From NCBI RefSeq assembly GCF_007827595.1, contig NZ_VISR01000010.1, positions 186,001 through 250,000 of the forward strand: a DNA stretch of 64,000 bases, written 5' to 3'. Positions 8,694 through 16,508 of the stretch are shown here, one piece after another. This stretch comes from Streptomyces sp. BK340. GTDB lineage: Bacteria > Actinomycetota > Actinomycetes > Streptomycetales > Streptomycetaceae. The stretch's first letter is position 1. Each line of letters begins with the position of its first letter. Below the pieces are notes generated by a model. The model searched no databases. It was not told the DNA's origin and saw only the letters and a list, made by a program, of their open reading frames with translations. The position numbers and the translations under genes were made by a program.

Positions 8694-9683
8694 TCAGACG
8701 ACGTCGAGCACCTCGGCCACCGGTCGCCGCGGACTCGGGTGGCCTTCCGGGCCGTAGCCGAGCCGGAGCACCATCTGCACGTGGGCCATGTCGGAGAGGG
8801 GATCGCGGACCGCCCATCGGATTTCCGACCATTCCAGGGGCTGGGAGGTCACCGAGGCGACGAGTCCGTCCGCGGTGGCCTGCAGCAGGACCCGCTGCAG
8901 TGCCTCGCCTGCGCGCAGCCAGTCGGCAGGCCCGTCGTGGGCCGTACCCAGCAGGGCGATGTGCGGGTTCTTCTCGAAGGACGCCCAGCCACGCCCCGCC
9001 ATCGGACGGCCGGCGGCGAAGTCGCGCACGGGGGCCGCGGTCACGTGCTGGCCAGGGCCGAACGCCTCGGCCGGGATGCCGTCGGCCGGCTCCGCGGCCC
9101 CCGACGACTCCGTACGCGTCCACTGCACCGTTTCCCCGCGCACCCCCGGGTCGAGTGCTTCCCGGCCCTCGGCGTCCTGCACCAGCTCCAGGATCGACTG
9201 CACGTGCCAGGCGCCCGGGAACAGCAACTGCGTGCCTTCGGCGCGGGCCGCGTCGCACAGCCGCTCCTGCACATCGGCGGGTATGTCCTCGTCGCGGAAG
9301 GGAAGGCGGCTGCAGTGACGTCGAGGGATCGCCGGGTGCAACCGGGCGAGCATCCTGTCGGGTCGCGCCGTGCCGCACAGGTGCACCTCGGCGAGGAGGT
9401 CCGCGTCGTCCCGGTCGGGGAGCAACTTGACGTCAGGTCCCAGCCCCGCCGCGGCGGCGGCCACCCGCAGGTTGAACAGCGCGGCGCCGCAGCCGAGGTG
9501 CAGGCCTCTTCTGTCCGGATCGGTCCGCGGCAGGGTACGTGCCGGGTCGGCGTACAGGCGCAGGACGCCGATGCCGCGCAGGTATCGAAAGGCCCAGGGT
9601 TGTGTGTTGTGCTGCGAGGGCGCCGCGGCGGCGTCCGCCACGAGAGCCGTGACGGTGTTCGTGTCGATGGTTTGTGCGGTCAC
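8694..9683 (-). CDS. Acg-family nitroreductase-like flavoprotein
   Basis: A 329-residue protein of the Acg/Rv2032 type: two degenerate nitroreductase halves, N-terminal APSQHNTQPWAF and C-terminal GRGWASFEKNPHIALLGTA. Acg proteins bind FMN in a closed pocket and are thought to store or sequester flavin rather than reduce nitro compounds; the M. tuberculosis members are DevR-regulated. It starts with GTG at 9683, 35 nt after the stress protein gene, and is probably co-transcribed with it and with the CBS, ATPase and TrkA genes downstream. Confidence 0.85.
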   Translation of the reverse strand: MTAQTIDTNTVTALVADAAAAPSQHNTQPWAFRYLRGIGVLRLYADPARTLPRTDPDRRGLHLGCGAALFNLRVAAAAAGLGPDVKLLPDRDDADLLAEVHLCGTARPDRMLARLHPAIPRRHCSRLPFRDEDIPADVQERLCDAARAEGTQLLFPGAWHVQSILELVQDAEGREALDPGVRGETVQWTRTESSGAAEPADGIPAEAFGPGQHVTAAPVRDFAAGRPMAGRGWASFEKNPHIALLGTAHDGPADWLRAGEALQRVLLQATADGLVASVTSQPLEWSEIRWAVRDPLSDMAHVQMVLRLGYGPEGHPSPRRPVAEVLDVV

Positions 9684-9718
9684 GGCGGCTTCCCTTCGCT
9701 ACCGGGGGTGAAAACGAC

Positions 9719-10597
9719 TCACACACGTGTCGGAACGGCGATGACAGGACAGCGGGCGTGGTGCAGCACACCCTGGCTGACCGACCCCAGGAGCATGCCG
9801 GTGAAGCCTCCGCGCCCTCGGGTGCCCACCACCAGGCCCAGCGCGTGCGCCGAGGCCTCGGTGAGGACCTGCACGGGATGGCCGACGACCAGTTCGTGGC
9901 GTAGATCCACTTCCGGGTAGCGGGCCTGGCGGCCGGCCACGGTTTCGGAGAGCAGCCGGCGGCACTCCTGCTGGGCCGCGCGTTCGTCGAAGATCCTCAG
10001 CGGTCCGGGCTGCCAGACGTACAGGGCGCGCAGCTCCGCACTGCGCAGGGCGGCCTCCTCGAAGGCCAGGTCGACCGCGGCGGCCGAATGTTCACTGCCG
10101 TCGACGCCGACGACGTAGTACTCGGGCTCCTGGGTGACATGCTCCGGTTCCGGCACGACGACCACCGGGCAGTGGGCGTGCGCCATGACGGGCAGGGCTA
10201 CGGACGCGGAGCTGTACACCTCCTGGGCCCGGCTCAGGTGCTGCGAGCCCAGCACGACGGCCGTGGCATGGCGGCTCTGCTCGCGCAGCACCCACACGGG
10301 GTCGCCTTCGGCGAGCACGGCGTCCACCTCGACCTCGGGATGCCGGGCCGCGACGAAGTCCACGACGTCCGCGAGGACCTGCTTCCCGCCGCGGTGAAGC
10401 TCTTCGTTCCACTCCTCCCAGGACGGAGGGACCTCCCCTCCCCGGTAGCCCCGGGTCGGTACGCCTTCGGCGCGGACCGGGCGCAGCGGAAGGTGCCGGC
10501 GCGCTGCCTCGTCGGCCGCCCAGGCCAGCGCCATCCGCCTGGTCGGGTCGGCCTCGACACCGACGACGATCGGCCGCCGGTCACTCTGCGTGGACAT
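9719..10597 (-). CDS. Universal stress protein, tandem UspA domains
   Basis: A 292-residue two-domain Usp. The first domain starts IVVGVEADPTRRMALAWA and has a degenerate loop (LGSQHLSRAQEVYSSASVAL). The second starts YVVGVDGSEHSAAAVDLAF and has a complete nucleotide loop GTRGRGGFTGMLLGSVSQG. ATG at 10597 lies inside the 3' end of the DUF1918 gene (17-bp overlap), so the two are coupled. It is the second gene of the unit led by the dormancy box at 10983. Confidence 0.92.
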   Translation of the reverse strand: MSTQSDRRPIVVGVEADPTRRMALAWAADEAARRHLPLRPVRAEGVPTRGYRGGEVPPSWEEWNEELHRGGKQVLADVVDFVAARHPEVEVDAVLAEGDPVWVLREQSRHATAVVLGSQHLSRAQEVYSSASVALPVMAHAHCPVVVVPEPEHVTQEPEYYVVGVDGSEHSAAAVDLAFEEAALRSAELRALYVWQPGPLRIFDERAAQQECRRLLSETVAGRQARYPEVDLRHELVVGHPVQVLTEASAHALGLVVGTRGRGGFTGMLLGSVSQGVLHHARCPVIAVPTRV

Positions 10598-10904
10598 GGT
10601 CGCCTCCAGGCTCGTGACCACTGGGTGCCGAGAGCGCCTCGGGCGGCGCGTCCGCCGGAACCGACTGATGCGCCAGGTGCCGGACGTAGGCGTCCGGCCC
10701 GGGGAAGTACAGGCTGACTCGGCCGTTGTCGGTCCAGCGCACGTCGTAGGGCGGGCTGCCGTCGGCATGGTGGACGCCGACGACTTCACCATCTCGGGTC
10801 ACGACGCCGGCCGTGGTGCCGCGCACGACGATCTCGTCGCCCACGCGGGCGTACATCGGGGCGCCACTCCCCCCGGGACCGGTCCTCGGCGCGGGCGTGG
10901 TCAT
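10581..10904 (-). CDS. DUF1918 protein
   Basis: A 107-residue protein with a complete DUF1918 segment: MYARVGDEIVVRG, then DGEVVGVHHADGSPPYDVRW and a FPGPDAYV tail. The family is a small beta-rich fold found in actinobacteria, with members near stress genes; the biochemical role is unknown. The start at 10904 follows AAGGAGGCGAGGATC. It is the first gene of a seven-gene unit (DUF1918, Usp, nitroreductase, CBS, P-ATPase, TrkA, TrkA) and has a strong dormancy box 78 nt before its start. Confidence 0.82.
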   Translation of the reverse strand: MTTPAPRTGPGGSGAPMYARVGDEIVVRGTTAGVVTRDGEVVGVHHADGSPPYDVRWTDNGRVSLYFPGPDAYVRHLAHQSVPADAPPEALSAPSGHEPGGDHVHAE

Positions 10905-10982
10905 GATCCTCGCCTCCTTGCTGCGGCGGCGCGGAGAACTGCCGCGATCCCATTGCAAGTCCCGGTTCGAACGAGGTGCCAG

Positions 10983-10996
10983 GGGCCATTGGTCCC
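10983..10996 (-). promoter_or_regulatory. Dormancy-type box GGGCCATTGGTCCC
   Basis: Half-sites GGGCC and GTCCC with a 4-nt spacer, 78 nt before the DUF1918 start at 10904. A second, looser palindrome GGCCCGTCGGGCCC lies at 11004-11017. Predicted to control the whole 10904-to-4039 unit. Confidence 0.65.
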
Positions 10997-11000
10997 GGGG

Positions 11001-11318
11001 TCAGGCCCGTCGGGCCCACCGGTCGGCGTGTGCTCGGCGAAGGCGAAGGTCACGAGGAGTGCGAGGCGATAGGGGGGTGACTCCCGAGAGCATGCGGTGC
11101 TCGATGTCCGCGCGCACCCTCGCGGTCTGCTCCTCCAAGGCCTGGGATCGGATGGCCCGGACCGGGACGGGCTCCAGGCCCGCGGCGACCAGGAAACCCC
11201 GGCCGGGCGGGAGGTCGCGGGCGAAAAGGCTGAAGGTGGCCGGTGCCCGCATGTCCTCGCGCAGGCAGGACAGGGCCATGGTCACTTCGTAGAGGTCGGT
11301 GGTGGTGACGTCGGACAT
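11001..11318 (-). pseudogene. Nicotinate phosphoribosyltransferase N-terminal remnant
   Basis: A 105-codon frame whose first 50 residues look like the start of nicotinate phosphoribosyltransferase (TTDLYEVTMALSCLRED, then ATFSLFARDLPPGRGFLVAA). After residue ~52 (AAGLEP) the similarity stops, and the remaining ~55 residues are arginine-rich with no catalytic segments; the full enzyme is about 440 residues. It therefore looks like a gene that lost most of its body by deletion. In M. tuberculosis the paralogue PncB2 belongs to the DevR regulon, which fits this site. A dormancy box at 11405 lies 87 nt upstream and is shared with hsp20. Confidence 0.7.
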
Positions 11319-11404
11319 GGTGATCGCCGCCGGGGTCGTGGTCCCTTCCCTGCCAGTCTGACCGCTAACGCGCGGGAGGAGAGGGACTTCGGGGACCCGG
11401 ACAT

Positions 11405-11418
11405 GGGCTGTTCGGCCT
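11405..11418 (+). promoter_or_regulatory. Dormancy-type box GGGCTGTTCGGCCT
   Basis: Near-perfect palindrome of the island's box, 70 nt before the hsp20 start at 11489 and 86 nt from the divergent nicotinate phosphoribosyltransferase remnant. A weak partner half-site (GACCC at 11394-11398) lies 20 nt to the left. Confidence 0.55.
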
Positions 11419-11488
11419 CAGCGCGGGGGGACCGGACGCGCTGCACTGGAGGTGTCAGCAGACGCGAGACCGCCGAGGAGGTACGGCG

Positions 11489-11893
11489 ATGACCACACTG
11501 ACCCGCAGGCAGAGGTTCCCGTTCCCGGAGATACCGGACTGGTTCGAGACCATTCCCAGCCGGTTCACGATGCCCGCGCTCCGTATCGAGGACTACATGG
11601 AGGAGGATCGCTACGTCATGCGCGCCGAGCTTCCGGGCATGTCGCCCGAGGACATCGACGTCATGATCGGCGACGGGGTGCTGACGGTTCGGGCCGAACG
11701 CACCGAACGGGAGGTGGACAAGAACCACAGCGAACTCCGGTACGGCGAGATGAGCCGCAGCGTGACGCTGCCGCCCGGCGCGGACGAGGACGACGTCAAG
11801 GCCGATTACACCGACGGCATGCTGACCGTCAGCGTGGGTCTGGGCGCCGAGAAGGCGGAGGCCAAGCACGTCGAGATCCGCCACAGCACCTGA
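11489..11893 (+). CDS. Hsp20/alpha-crystallin family small heat-shock protein
   Basis: A 134-residue small chaperone. The alpha-crystallin domain runs from about residue 30 (ALRIEDYMEEDRYVMRAELP) through VLTVRAERTER to the closing DGMLTVSVGLG. Small heat-shock proteins hold unfolded proteins without ATP; HspX/Acr of M. tuberculosis is the classic DevR target. The start follows GAGGAGGT with a 7-nt spacer. A dormancy box lies 70 nt upstream and a strong terminator hairpin 19 nt after the stop, so it is monocistronic. Confidence 0.93.
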   Translation: MTTLTRRQRFPFPEIPDWFETIPSRFTMPALRIEDYMEEDRYVMRAELPGMSPEDIDVMIGDGVLTVRAERTEREVDKNHSELRYGEMSRSVTLPPGADEDDVKADYTDGMLTVSVGLGAEKAEAKHVEIRHST

Positions 11894-11912
11894 CGGAACG
11901 ACGTCCATCTCC

Positions 11913-11934
11913 GGCGGGCCCACGCGGGCCCGCC
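11913..11934 (+). terminator. Terminator hairpin after hsp20
   Basis: Perfect 9-bp arms GGCGGGCCC and GGGCCCGCC with a 4-nt ACGC loop, starting 20 nt after the hsp20 stop. There is no T-run, as is usual in Streptomyces. Confidence 0.75.
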
Positions 11935-11999
11935 GTCGCCTGTGAGCCTTGTTCAACCTGAAGCTGCTGGTCACGGGGTGGTGTGGGCCGTTGATCGTG

Positions 12000-12361
12000 T
12001 ACTGGCGCTGGTCGCGGGCGGCTGTCCACGCTCAAGATCGTCTGCTCTTCAGGTGGGCGAAGGCGTACTCGACGGCCGCCCGCTCGGCGGCGATCAGCTT
12101 GGTCGCCTCTTTCCGCGCGCGGGTGAGCGGCTTGTTGCGGGCGGCCTTGAAGCCGTCGGTGACCACCACGGGATCGTCGGCATCGGTGTCCAGGCCGACG
12201 AAGCCGAGACCCCCGATGGCGCCGAGGCCAGCCTCACGGAGCTCGTCGACGAGCTGGTTGTGGCGGACGGCGGCGCGCCCGGGCCGCTCCCGTGAGCCTT
12301 GTGTTTGCCGCTGTAGTTGCGGCGGTTGTCCCTTCCCGTACCGGCGTCGGGTGCGCACCAA
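12000..12361 (-). pseudogene. IS5-like DDE transposase C-terminal remnant
   Basis: The frame 12032-12361 encodes a C-terminal transposase segment: LVDELREAGLGAIGGLGFVGLD, then DDPVVVTDGFKAARNKPL and AAERAAVEYAFAHLK. This matches the end of the DDE transposases common in Streptomyces, including the catalytic glutamate region (VEYAFAHLK). The N-terminal catalytic part is absent, and after FAHLK the frame breaks into SRRS and a stop, with related sequence apparently continuing in another frame toward 12000. No terminal inverted repeats were found. It is a dead insertion-sequence relic between hsp20 and the cytochrome operon. Confidence 0.65.
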
Positions 12362-12395
12362 CCGCCCGCAGCGAGCGTACGTCGGAGAGCGAGGA

Positions 12396-13352
12396 TCACT
12401 CCTGCCGGTCCCGTTCCACAGCTTGTTCGCGGTAGTACGTGCGCCAGATCAACCGGTGCACCCGCGTCCAGCGCGGTACGGATCGCACTCCGGGGATGAA
12501 AGGCACGAGCATCAGGCCCAGGCTGAGCAGGGCCATCAGGCCCCAGATCAGCGCGTCGGCGTTGCCGGAGGACTTGAAGGGGTCGATCTGATACCAGAAA
12601 GTGTAGAGCCACAGCCATGCCTGGCCCGGGTAGTTCCCGGTCTCGTTCATCATCCCCCACTGGTCGCCGCCGAGGTGCTCGGCACGGGCAAGGGACTCCA
12701 GGTAGGAACCATCGGAGAGGAAGAGCAGCGGACGGGTGTAGTCGGTCTGGTAGAACTTGCCATCCGCCTGGAGTTCGCCATCCAGTGCGCCGCTGCGGGC
12801 CAGACCGAGAAGGCGTGCGATGAGGACAGGAACCGGGCCGTAATCGCCCTTCGCGGGGGCGCCGCCGCCGGCCTTGGTCAGGGCGTCGGAGTAGGCCGAG
12901 GTCCATGCCTGGCGCCGGGCCGGCGGAGCGGCGGCCCAGGCGGCGAGGCCCGCGCTGACGGCGGGTGGTTCCGGGGCATCGCGCAGTGGACGCAGCACGA
13001 AGTCGTTTGCCGTGTCCACCGGGATGCGGACCCCCGCAGCGCTCTGCAGCCCGACCGGCCCGAGTTTCTGCGCCGCGCCCGGCGTGTGATTGTACGGCGG
13101 CCCGTACTCGGCCGTGCCGCTGGTGCCGCCGAGCTCGGACACGGCGGTCGCCGTGAAGTCGGCGCTGTCGGCCCTCGACCAGGAGGCCAGCGTGACCGGC
13201 TTGACGTCGGGAGAGGAGAATACGGCGGCCAGGCCCGCGGTGAGCAGCGCGACCACCACCAGTGCGATGGTGAACTCCTTGACCAGGTCGTAGGTCCTGG
13301 TGGGGAAAGCGGCCGGGTCCGGCACGGCGCGCTTGCGGGCGCGTTGGGTCAT
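12396..13352 (-). CDS. Cytochrome b subunit-IV-like membrane protein
   Basis: A 318-residue membrane protein. One helix near the N-terminus (FTIALVVVALLTAGLAAVF) is followed by a ~180-residue extracytoplasmic region containing DFVLRPLRDAPEPP and GKFYQTDYTRPLLFLSDGSY, then a second helix near the C-terminus (ALIWGLMALLSLGLMLVPFI) and a basic tail. It directly follows the cytochrome b6-like gene with an ATGA overlap, in the place where b6f-type operons carry subunit IV. No heme motif (CxxCH) or Rieske cluster motif is present, so it is not the missing electron acceptor. I do not recognise a named family. It may form the outward face of the complex. Confidence 0.75.
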   Translation of the reverse strand: MTQRARKRAVPDPAAFPTRTYDLVKEFTIALVVVALLTAGLAAVFSSPDVKPVTLASWSRADSADFTATAVSELGGTSGTAEYGPPYNHTPGAAQKLGPVGLQSAAGVRIPVDTANDFVLRPLRDAPEPPAVSAGLAAWAAAPPARRQAWTSAYSDALTKAGGGAPAKGDYGPVPVLIARLLGLARSGALDGELQADGKFYQTDYTRPLLFLSDGSYLESLARAEHLGGDQWGMMNETGNYPGQAWLWLYTFWYQIDPFKSSGNADALIWGLMALLSLGLMLVPFIPGVRSVPRWTRVHRLIWRTYYREQAVERDRQE

Positions 13353-13993
13353 TGCGCCGCCTCCTGCCTGGGCCCGTCCGCGGGATCGGGCACGGCGTCG
13401 ATCGGCGGCACGATCCCGCGCAGCCGGACCAGCAGGATGTGCCAGACCGCCAGCAGGCCGAGGGCGAAAGGCAGCAGGACGATGTGCCACATCAGCATCT
13501 GGCCGAAGTCCAGCACGTTGAAGAACGCGCCGATGCCGACCGAGTTGAGCCCGTCCTTGGCCTGCCCGGCGATCCACTGGGAGTCGAAGTTCTGTTGGAC
13601 GAGGTAGCCGGTGAAGGCCGTGCCGATCGAGGCGAAGAAGCACACCGCACCGGTGACCCAGGTCAGCGCCCGCCGACCGCGCCAGGCGGCCATGAAGAAC
13701 TTGCCCCACAGGTGGATGACCATGAAGAACATGAACAGCTCGACGCTCCACAGGTGCAGGCCGTTCACGTACTTGCCGGTCCCCGAGACGTGCCACCATG
13801 CGGGCCCCTTCAGGGCCAGCACCCCGCCGGTGACCAGGACGACGATCAGCGCGGCCACGGTGAGCACACCGAAGACGTAGATCCATGAGGCCATGTACGC
13901 GGGCTGGGTGTCCGGCAGCAGCTTGTCCGGGGGCAGTGCCCGCACCGCCCGCCGCCGGACCGCTCCGGTCCAGCCTCCTCCCACCTCGCTCAT
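13349..13993 (-). CDS. Cytochrome b6-like diheme membrane protein
   Basis: A 214-residue protein corresponding to the N-terminal, heme-carrying half of cytochrome b. It has four predicted helices and four candidate heme ligands: His80 and His94 (helix B, 14 apart) and His170 and His185 (helix D, 15 apart). The 14/15 spacing is that of cytochrome b6 and actinobacterial QcrB. The C-terminal half is absent; a separate subunit follows. In bc/b6f complexes this protein moves electrons from quinol across the membrane, but no Rieske protein or cytochrome c is encoded nearby. The ATG at 13993 overlaps the stop of a small membrane protein gene. A dormancy box controls the operon. Confidence 0.85.
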   Translation of the reverse strand: MSEVGGGWTGAVRRRAVRALPPDKLLPDTQPAYMASWIYVFGVLTVAALIVVLVTGGVLALKGPAWWHVSGTGKYVNGLHLWSVELFMFFMVIHLWGKFFMAAWRGRRALTWVTGAVCFFASIGTAFTGYLVQQNFDSQWIAGQAKDGLNSVGIGAFFNVLDFGQMLMWHIVLLPFALGLLAVWHILLVRLRGIVPPIDAVPDPADGPRQEAAQ

Positions 13994-14178
13994 CCTCGGC
14001 CTCGCCCTCGGGGGAAGGGCAGGAGCAGGGCCGCCACGAAGACGACCAGCATCAAACCGATGACCACGACGTTGGCGACAGACAGCTGCACCACTCCCCA
14101 GTGCACATAGCGCCCAGTCCCGTTGAGATCGATGGGCGCGGAAAGCACACGCTCGACGGAGTGCGGATGTCCTGTCAT
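13990..14178 (-). CDS. Small single-helix membrane protein, first gene of cytochrome b operon
   Basis: A 62-residue protein with one transmembrane helix (VQLSVANVVVIGLMLVVFVA) after a polar N-terminus, ending in a basic PRGRGRG tail. ATG at 14178 follows GGGGAG. Its stop overlaps the cytochrome b start, so it is almost certainly a small subunit of the same complex, comparable in position to the single-helix subunits of b6f complexes. No sequence family is recognised; a longer frame upstream to 14271 has no good ribosome site. Confidence 0.72.
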   Translation of the reverse strand: MTGHPHSVERVLSAPIDLNGTGRYVHWGVVQLSVANVVVIGLMLVVFVAALLLPFPRGRGRG

Positions 14179-14478
14179 GGGCCGGCTCCCCTCGAAGTCC
14201 GAGAGCAAGTAGAGCGCCTTGTAAGACCCTCGGCCTGCTGACCCGGCCGGGCCATGGGCCGAACGGCTCAATCGCGCAAGAGCTGCCCTGCCCGCGGCGT
14301 ACCCCTTCCTTGCTCATCCCGGTGGGACCTGCGCCAACAGCTCATCTCACTTGGCGGGGCGTCGGTAGCAGATGAGGGTGCAGGCCCTGCCGTCCGAGCC
14401 TGAAGAACTGGCACACCCTCACCAAGCTCCGATTATCCGCGCACTGGGCGACCACGCTGCTGTGTGTCCCCGCAGCAG
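14179..14478. other. Spacer between V-ATPase operon end and cytochrome b operon
   Basis: 300 bp with no coding frame that can be supported. It holds the promoter region of the cytochrome b operon, with the dormancy box at 14256. No strong terminator for the V-ATPase operon was seen, so read-through into the cytochrome genes is possible. Confidence 0.5.
14256..14269 (-). promoter_or_regulatory. Dormancy-type box GGGCCGAACGGCTC
   Basis: Palindrome matching GGGCC-N4-GGCCC with one mismatch, 77 nt before the first gene of the cytochrome b operon (start 14178). Confidence 0.62.
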
Positions 14479-15099
14479 TCATCGAGCGCCGCGTGAAGCG
14501 GCCCAGCGGCGCCGGACCGCCTCCTCGTGCTCGGCCTCCTCCAGCGCCAGCTCCACCGCCGCAAGGTCGCGCCGCAGCCGGGGGATCCAGTGCCGGCGCA
14601 GGGCGCGGACCCGCTGCCGGGTCCGTACGGCCTCCGCGGCGAGCAGGTCTGCGGCGGCCTGGTGAACGGCGTGCTCCGCGGCGGCACGGACCGCCGCGCG
14701 GTACGTCCTCTCGGCGTGCGCCAGCGCGGTGTTCGGCGGTGTCGTCTCCTCGGGAGAACGGACGGGATCCGTCCATGACACGGCCGCCGGATGCGGTACA
14801 CCCATCAATGTCGCCCACCCGACATCGACGCGGGCACGGCCGGCAGGTACCGCATCGGTCAGCGCCCCTTCGCCGCCGAGCAGCACTCCGCGCACCAGCC
14901 AGGTGTCCGCCTCGGCCAGCCGTTCCCGCCACACCCGGCCGGCCTCCTCCGCCGCCCGGCGTGCCGTGCGCTCCCGGTCCAGCAGCAGCCTGAGTTTGCG
15001 TTCCAGCAGATCCGCTCCGCGGAGCGCGGTGGCGAGGTTGCGGCGCAGTCGCAGGCGTCCGGCCCGCCCGGCCGGTACCCGGCTTGTGCGCCCGCTCAT
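14479..15099 (-). CDS. V/A-type ATPase subunit D (central stalk)
   Basis: A 206-residue subunit D. The N-terminal SRVPAGRAGRLRLRRNLATA and the long charged helices at both ends (ADLLERKLRLLLDRERTARR; RALRRHWIPRLRRDLAAVEL) form the coiled-coil rotor shaft, as in V/A-type D and in F1 gamma. It is the last gene of the nine-gene operon and overlaps the B-subunit stop by four bases, the usual A-B-D order. The start at 15099 was chosen by that overlap and because homology begins there. Confidence 0.88.
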   Translation of the reverse strand: MSGRTSRVPAGRAGRLRLRRNLATALRGADLLERKLRLLLDRERTARRAAEEAGRVWRERLAEADTWLVRGVLLGGEGALTDAVPAGRARVDVGWATLMGVPHPAAVSWTDPVRSPEETTPPNTALAHAERTYRAAVRAAAEHAVHQAAADLLAAEAVRTRQRVRALRRHWIPRLRRDLAAVELALEEAEHEEAVRRRWAASRGAR

Positions 15100-16508
15100 G
15101 GCGCCGTCTCCCGCCCGCCCATGTCGGCTCGGGGCGAGGCCTGGTGGGCGTCCAGCAGGTCTGCCGGGATCATGCCGAGCTGGCTGCGCGGCAGCGTCAG
15201 CAGCACCTCCCACGCCCGGTCCAGGGACTCGTCCAGCGAGCGGTTCTCGTCGGTGGACTGGGCGAGGAACCGCTGCCGGAAGGCGTCCTCCAGGTCCAGA
15301 TGGCGCAGGTCGGTCGGGCTGAGCGCCGGCCGTCCGATCAGGTCGGCGAGTTCCCGCACCTGCCGGGACCGGGCCAGAGCGGCGATCAGCTGCGCGGCCA
15401 CGTCCGGATGATCGGCGCGGGTCCGGCCCGCCCCGGCTCCCTTGCGCATCAGACGGGACAGTGAGGCCAGTGGGTCGACCGGCGGATACGTCCCGGCCGC
15501 GTACACCTCGGCGGACAGCACGATCTGCCCCTCCGTGATGTAGCCGGTGAGGTCCGGGACGGGGTGGGTGATGTCACCCGCCGGCATGGTGAGCACCGGA
15601 AGGACGGTCACCGACCCCGGTCGGTCTCTGATCCTGCCGCAGCGTTCGTAGAGCGAGGCAAGATCGCTGTACAGGTAGCCGGGATAGGCCCGGCGGGCGG
15701 GGATCTCGCCGCGTGCGGCGGACACTTCGCGCAGCGCCTCGGAGTAGGCCGTCATGTCCGTCATCACGACGAGGACGTGGCGGCCCTCCGTGAAGGCCAG
15801 GTGCTCTGCAATCGTCAGGGCGAGCCGCGGGGTGAGCAGCCGTTCGATGACCGGGTCGTCGGCGGTGTTGAGCAGCAGGACCAGTTCCCGCGCCGCGGAG
15901 CGCTCCGCCAGCCCGGCGCGGACGAACGCCGCGTCGGCATGGGTGAGTCCCATGCCGGCGAAGACGACGGCGAACGCCTCGCCGCCGCACGTGGCCTGGG
16001 CCGCGATCTGCACGGCCAGTTCCAGATGCGGCAGCCCGGCCACGGAGAACAGCGGGAGTTTCTGGCCCCGTACGAGTGTGGTGAGCACGTCCACGGCAGA
16101 CACGCCGGTCAGAACAGGTTCGTTCGGGGGTTCCCGGCGTACGGGGTTGATCGGTGCGCCGCCCACCGCCGCATCCGTTCCGCCCAGCACCGGCGGCCCG
16201 CCGTCGGCGGGATCGCCGCGCCCGTTGCACACGCGCCCCAGCCACCCGGTGCCGACCGGGATGCGCAGAGGAGTGCCCGAGAAGGAGACCCGGGTGCCGG
16301 TCCGGTGCATGCCGGCCGTGCCCTGAAGGACCTGCACCACGGCGAGGTCCCGGTCCACTTCCAGAACCAGCCCGTGCCGCCGTTCACCCGAGTCGAGAGC
16401 GATCGTCGCGAACTCGTCCCAGCCCACCCCGCGCACGCCCTCCACGACCACCAGAGGGCCGCGCAGTTCCCGCGCCCCCGTGTACTCGACGTCCGCGAAC
16501 GCGCTCAT
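15096..16508 (-). CDS. V/A-type ATPase subunit B (non-catalytic)
   Basis: A 470-residue B subunit. It carries the landmark RGQKLPLFSVAGLPHLELA (GLPHNELA in most relatives) in place of a Walker A motif, then TDMTAYSEALREVSAARGEI and RRAYPGYLYSDLASLYERCG, which mark V/A-type B subunits. In the A3B3 head it provides the regulatory interfaces. Both ends overlap its neighbours (A at 16505, D at 15099), so A, B and D are made as a coupled set. Confidence 0.95.
   Translation of the reverse strand: MSAFADVEYTGARELRGPLVVVEGVRGVGWDEFATIALDSGERRHGLVLEVDRDLAVVQVLQGTAGMHRTGTRVSFSGTPLRIPVGTGWLGRVCNGRGDPADGGPPVLGGTDAAVGGAPINPVRREPPNEPVLTGVSAVDVLTTLVRGQKLPLFSVAGLPHLELAVQIAAQATCGGEAFAVVFAGMGLTHADAAFVRAGLAERSAARELVLLLNTADDPVIERLLTPRLALTIAEHLAFTEGRHVLVVMTDMTAYSEALREVSAARGEIPARRAYPGYLYSDLASLYERCGRIRDRPGSVTVLPVLTMPAGDITHPVPDLTGYITEGQIVLSAEVYAAGTYPPVDPLASLSRLMRKGAGAGRTRADHPDVAAQLIAALARSRQVRELADLIGRPALSPTDLRHLDLEDAFRQRFLAQSTDENRSLDESLDRAWEVLLTLPRSQLGMIPADLLDAHQASPRADMGGRETAP

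Noticed and set aside
11383..11398. GGGACTTCGGGGACCC as a strong dormancy box
   Set aside because: The halves are not inverted with a 4-nt spacer; the better site is 11405-11418.
11949..13607. 552-codon plus-strand frame
   Set aside because: Antisense to the transposase relic and the cytochrome b operon; no recognisable domain.
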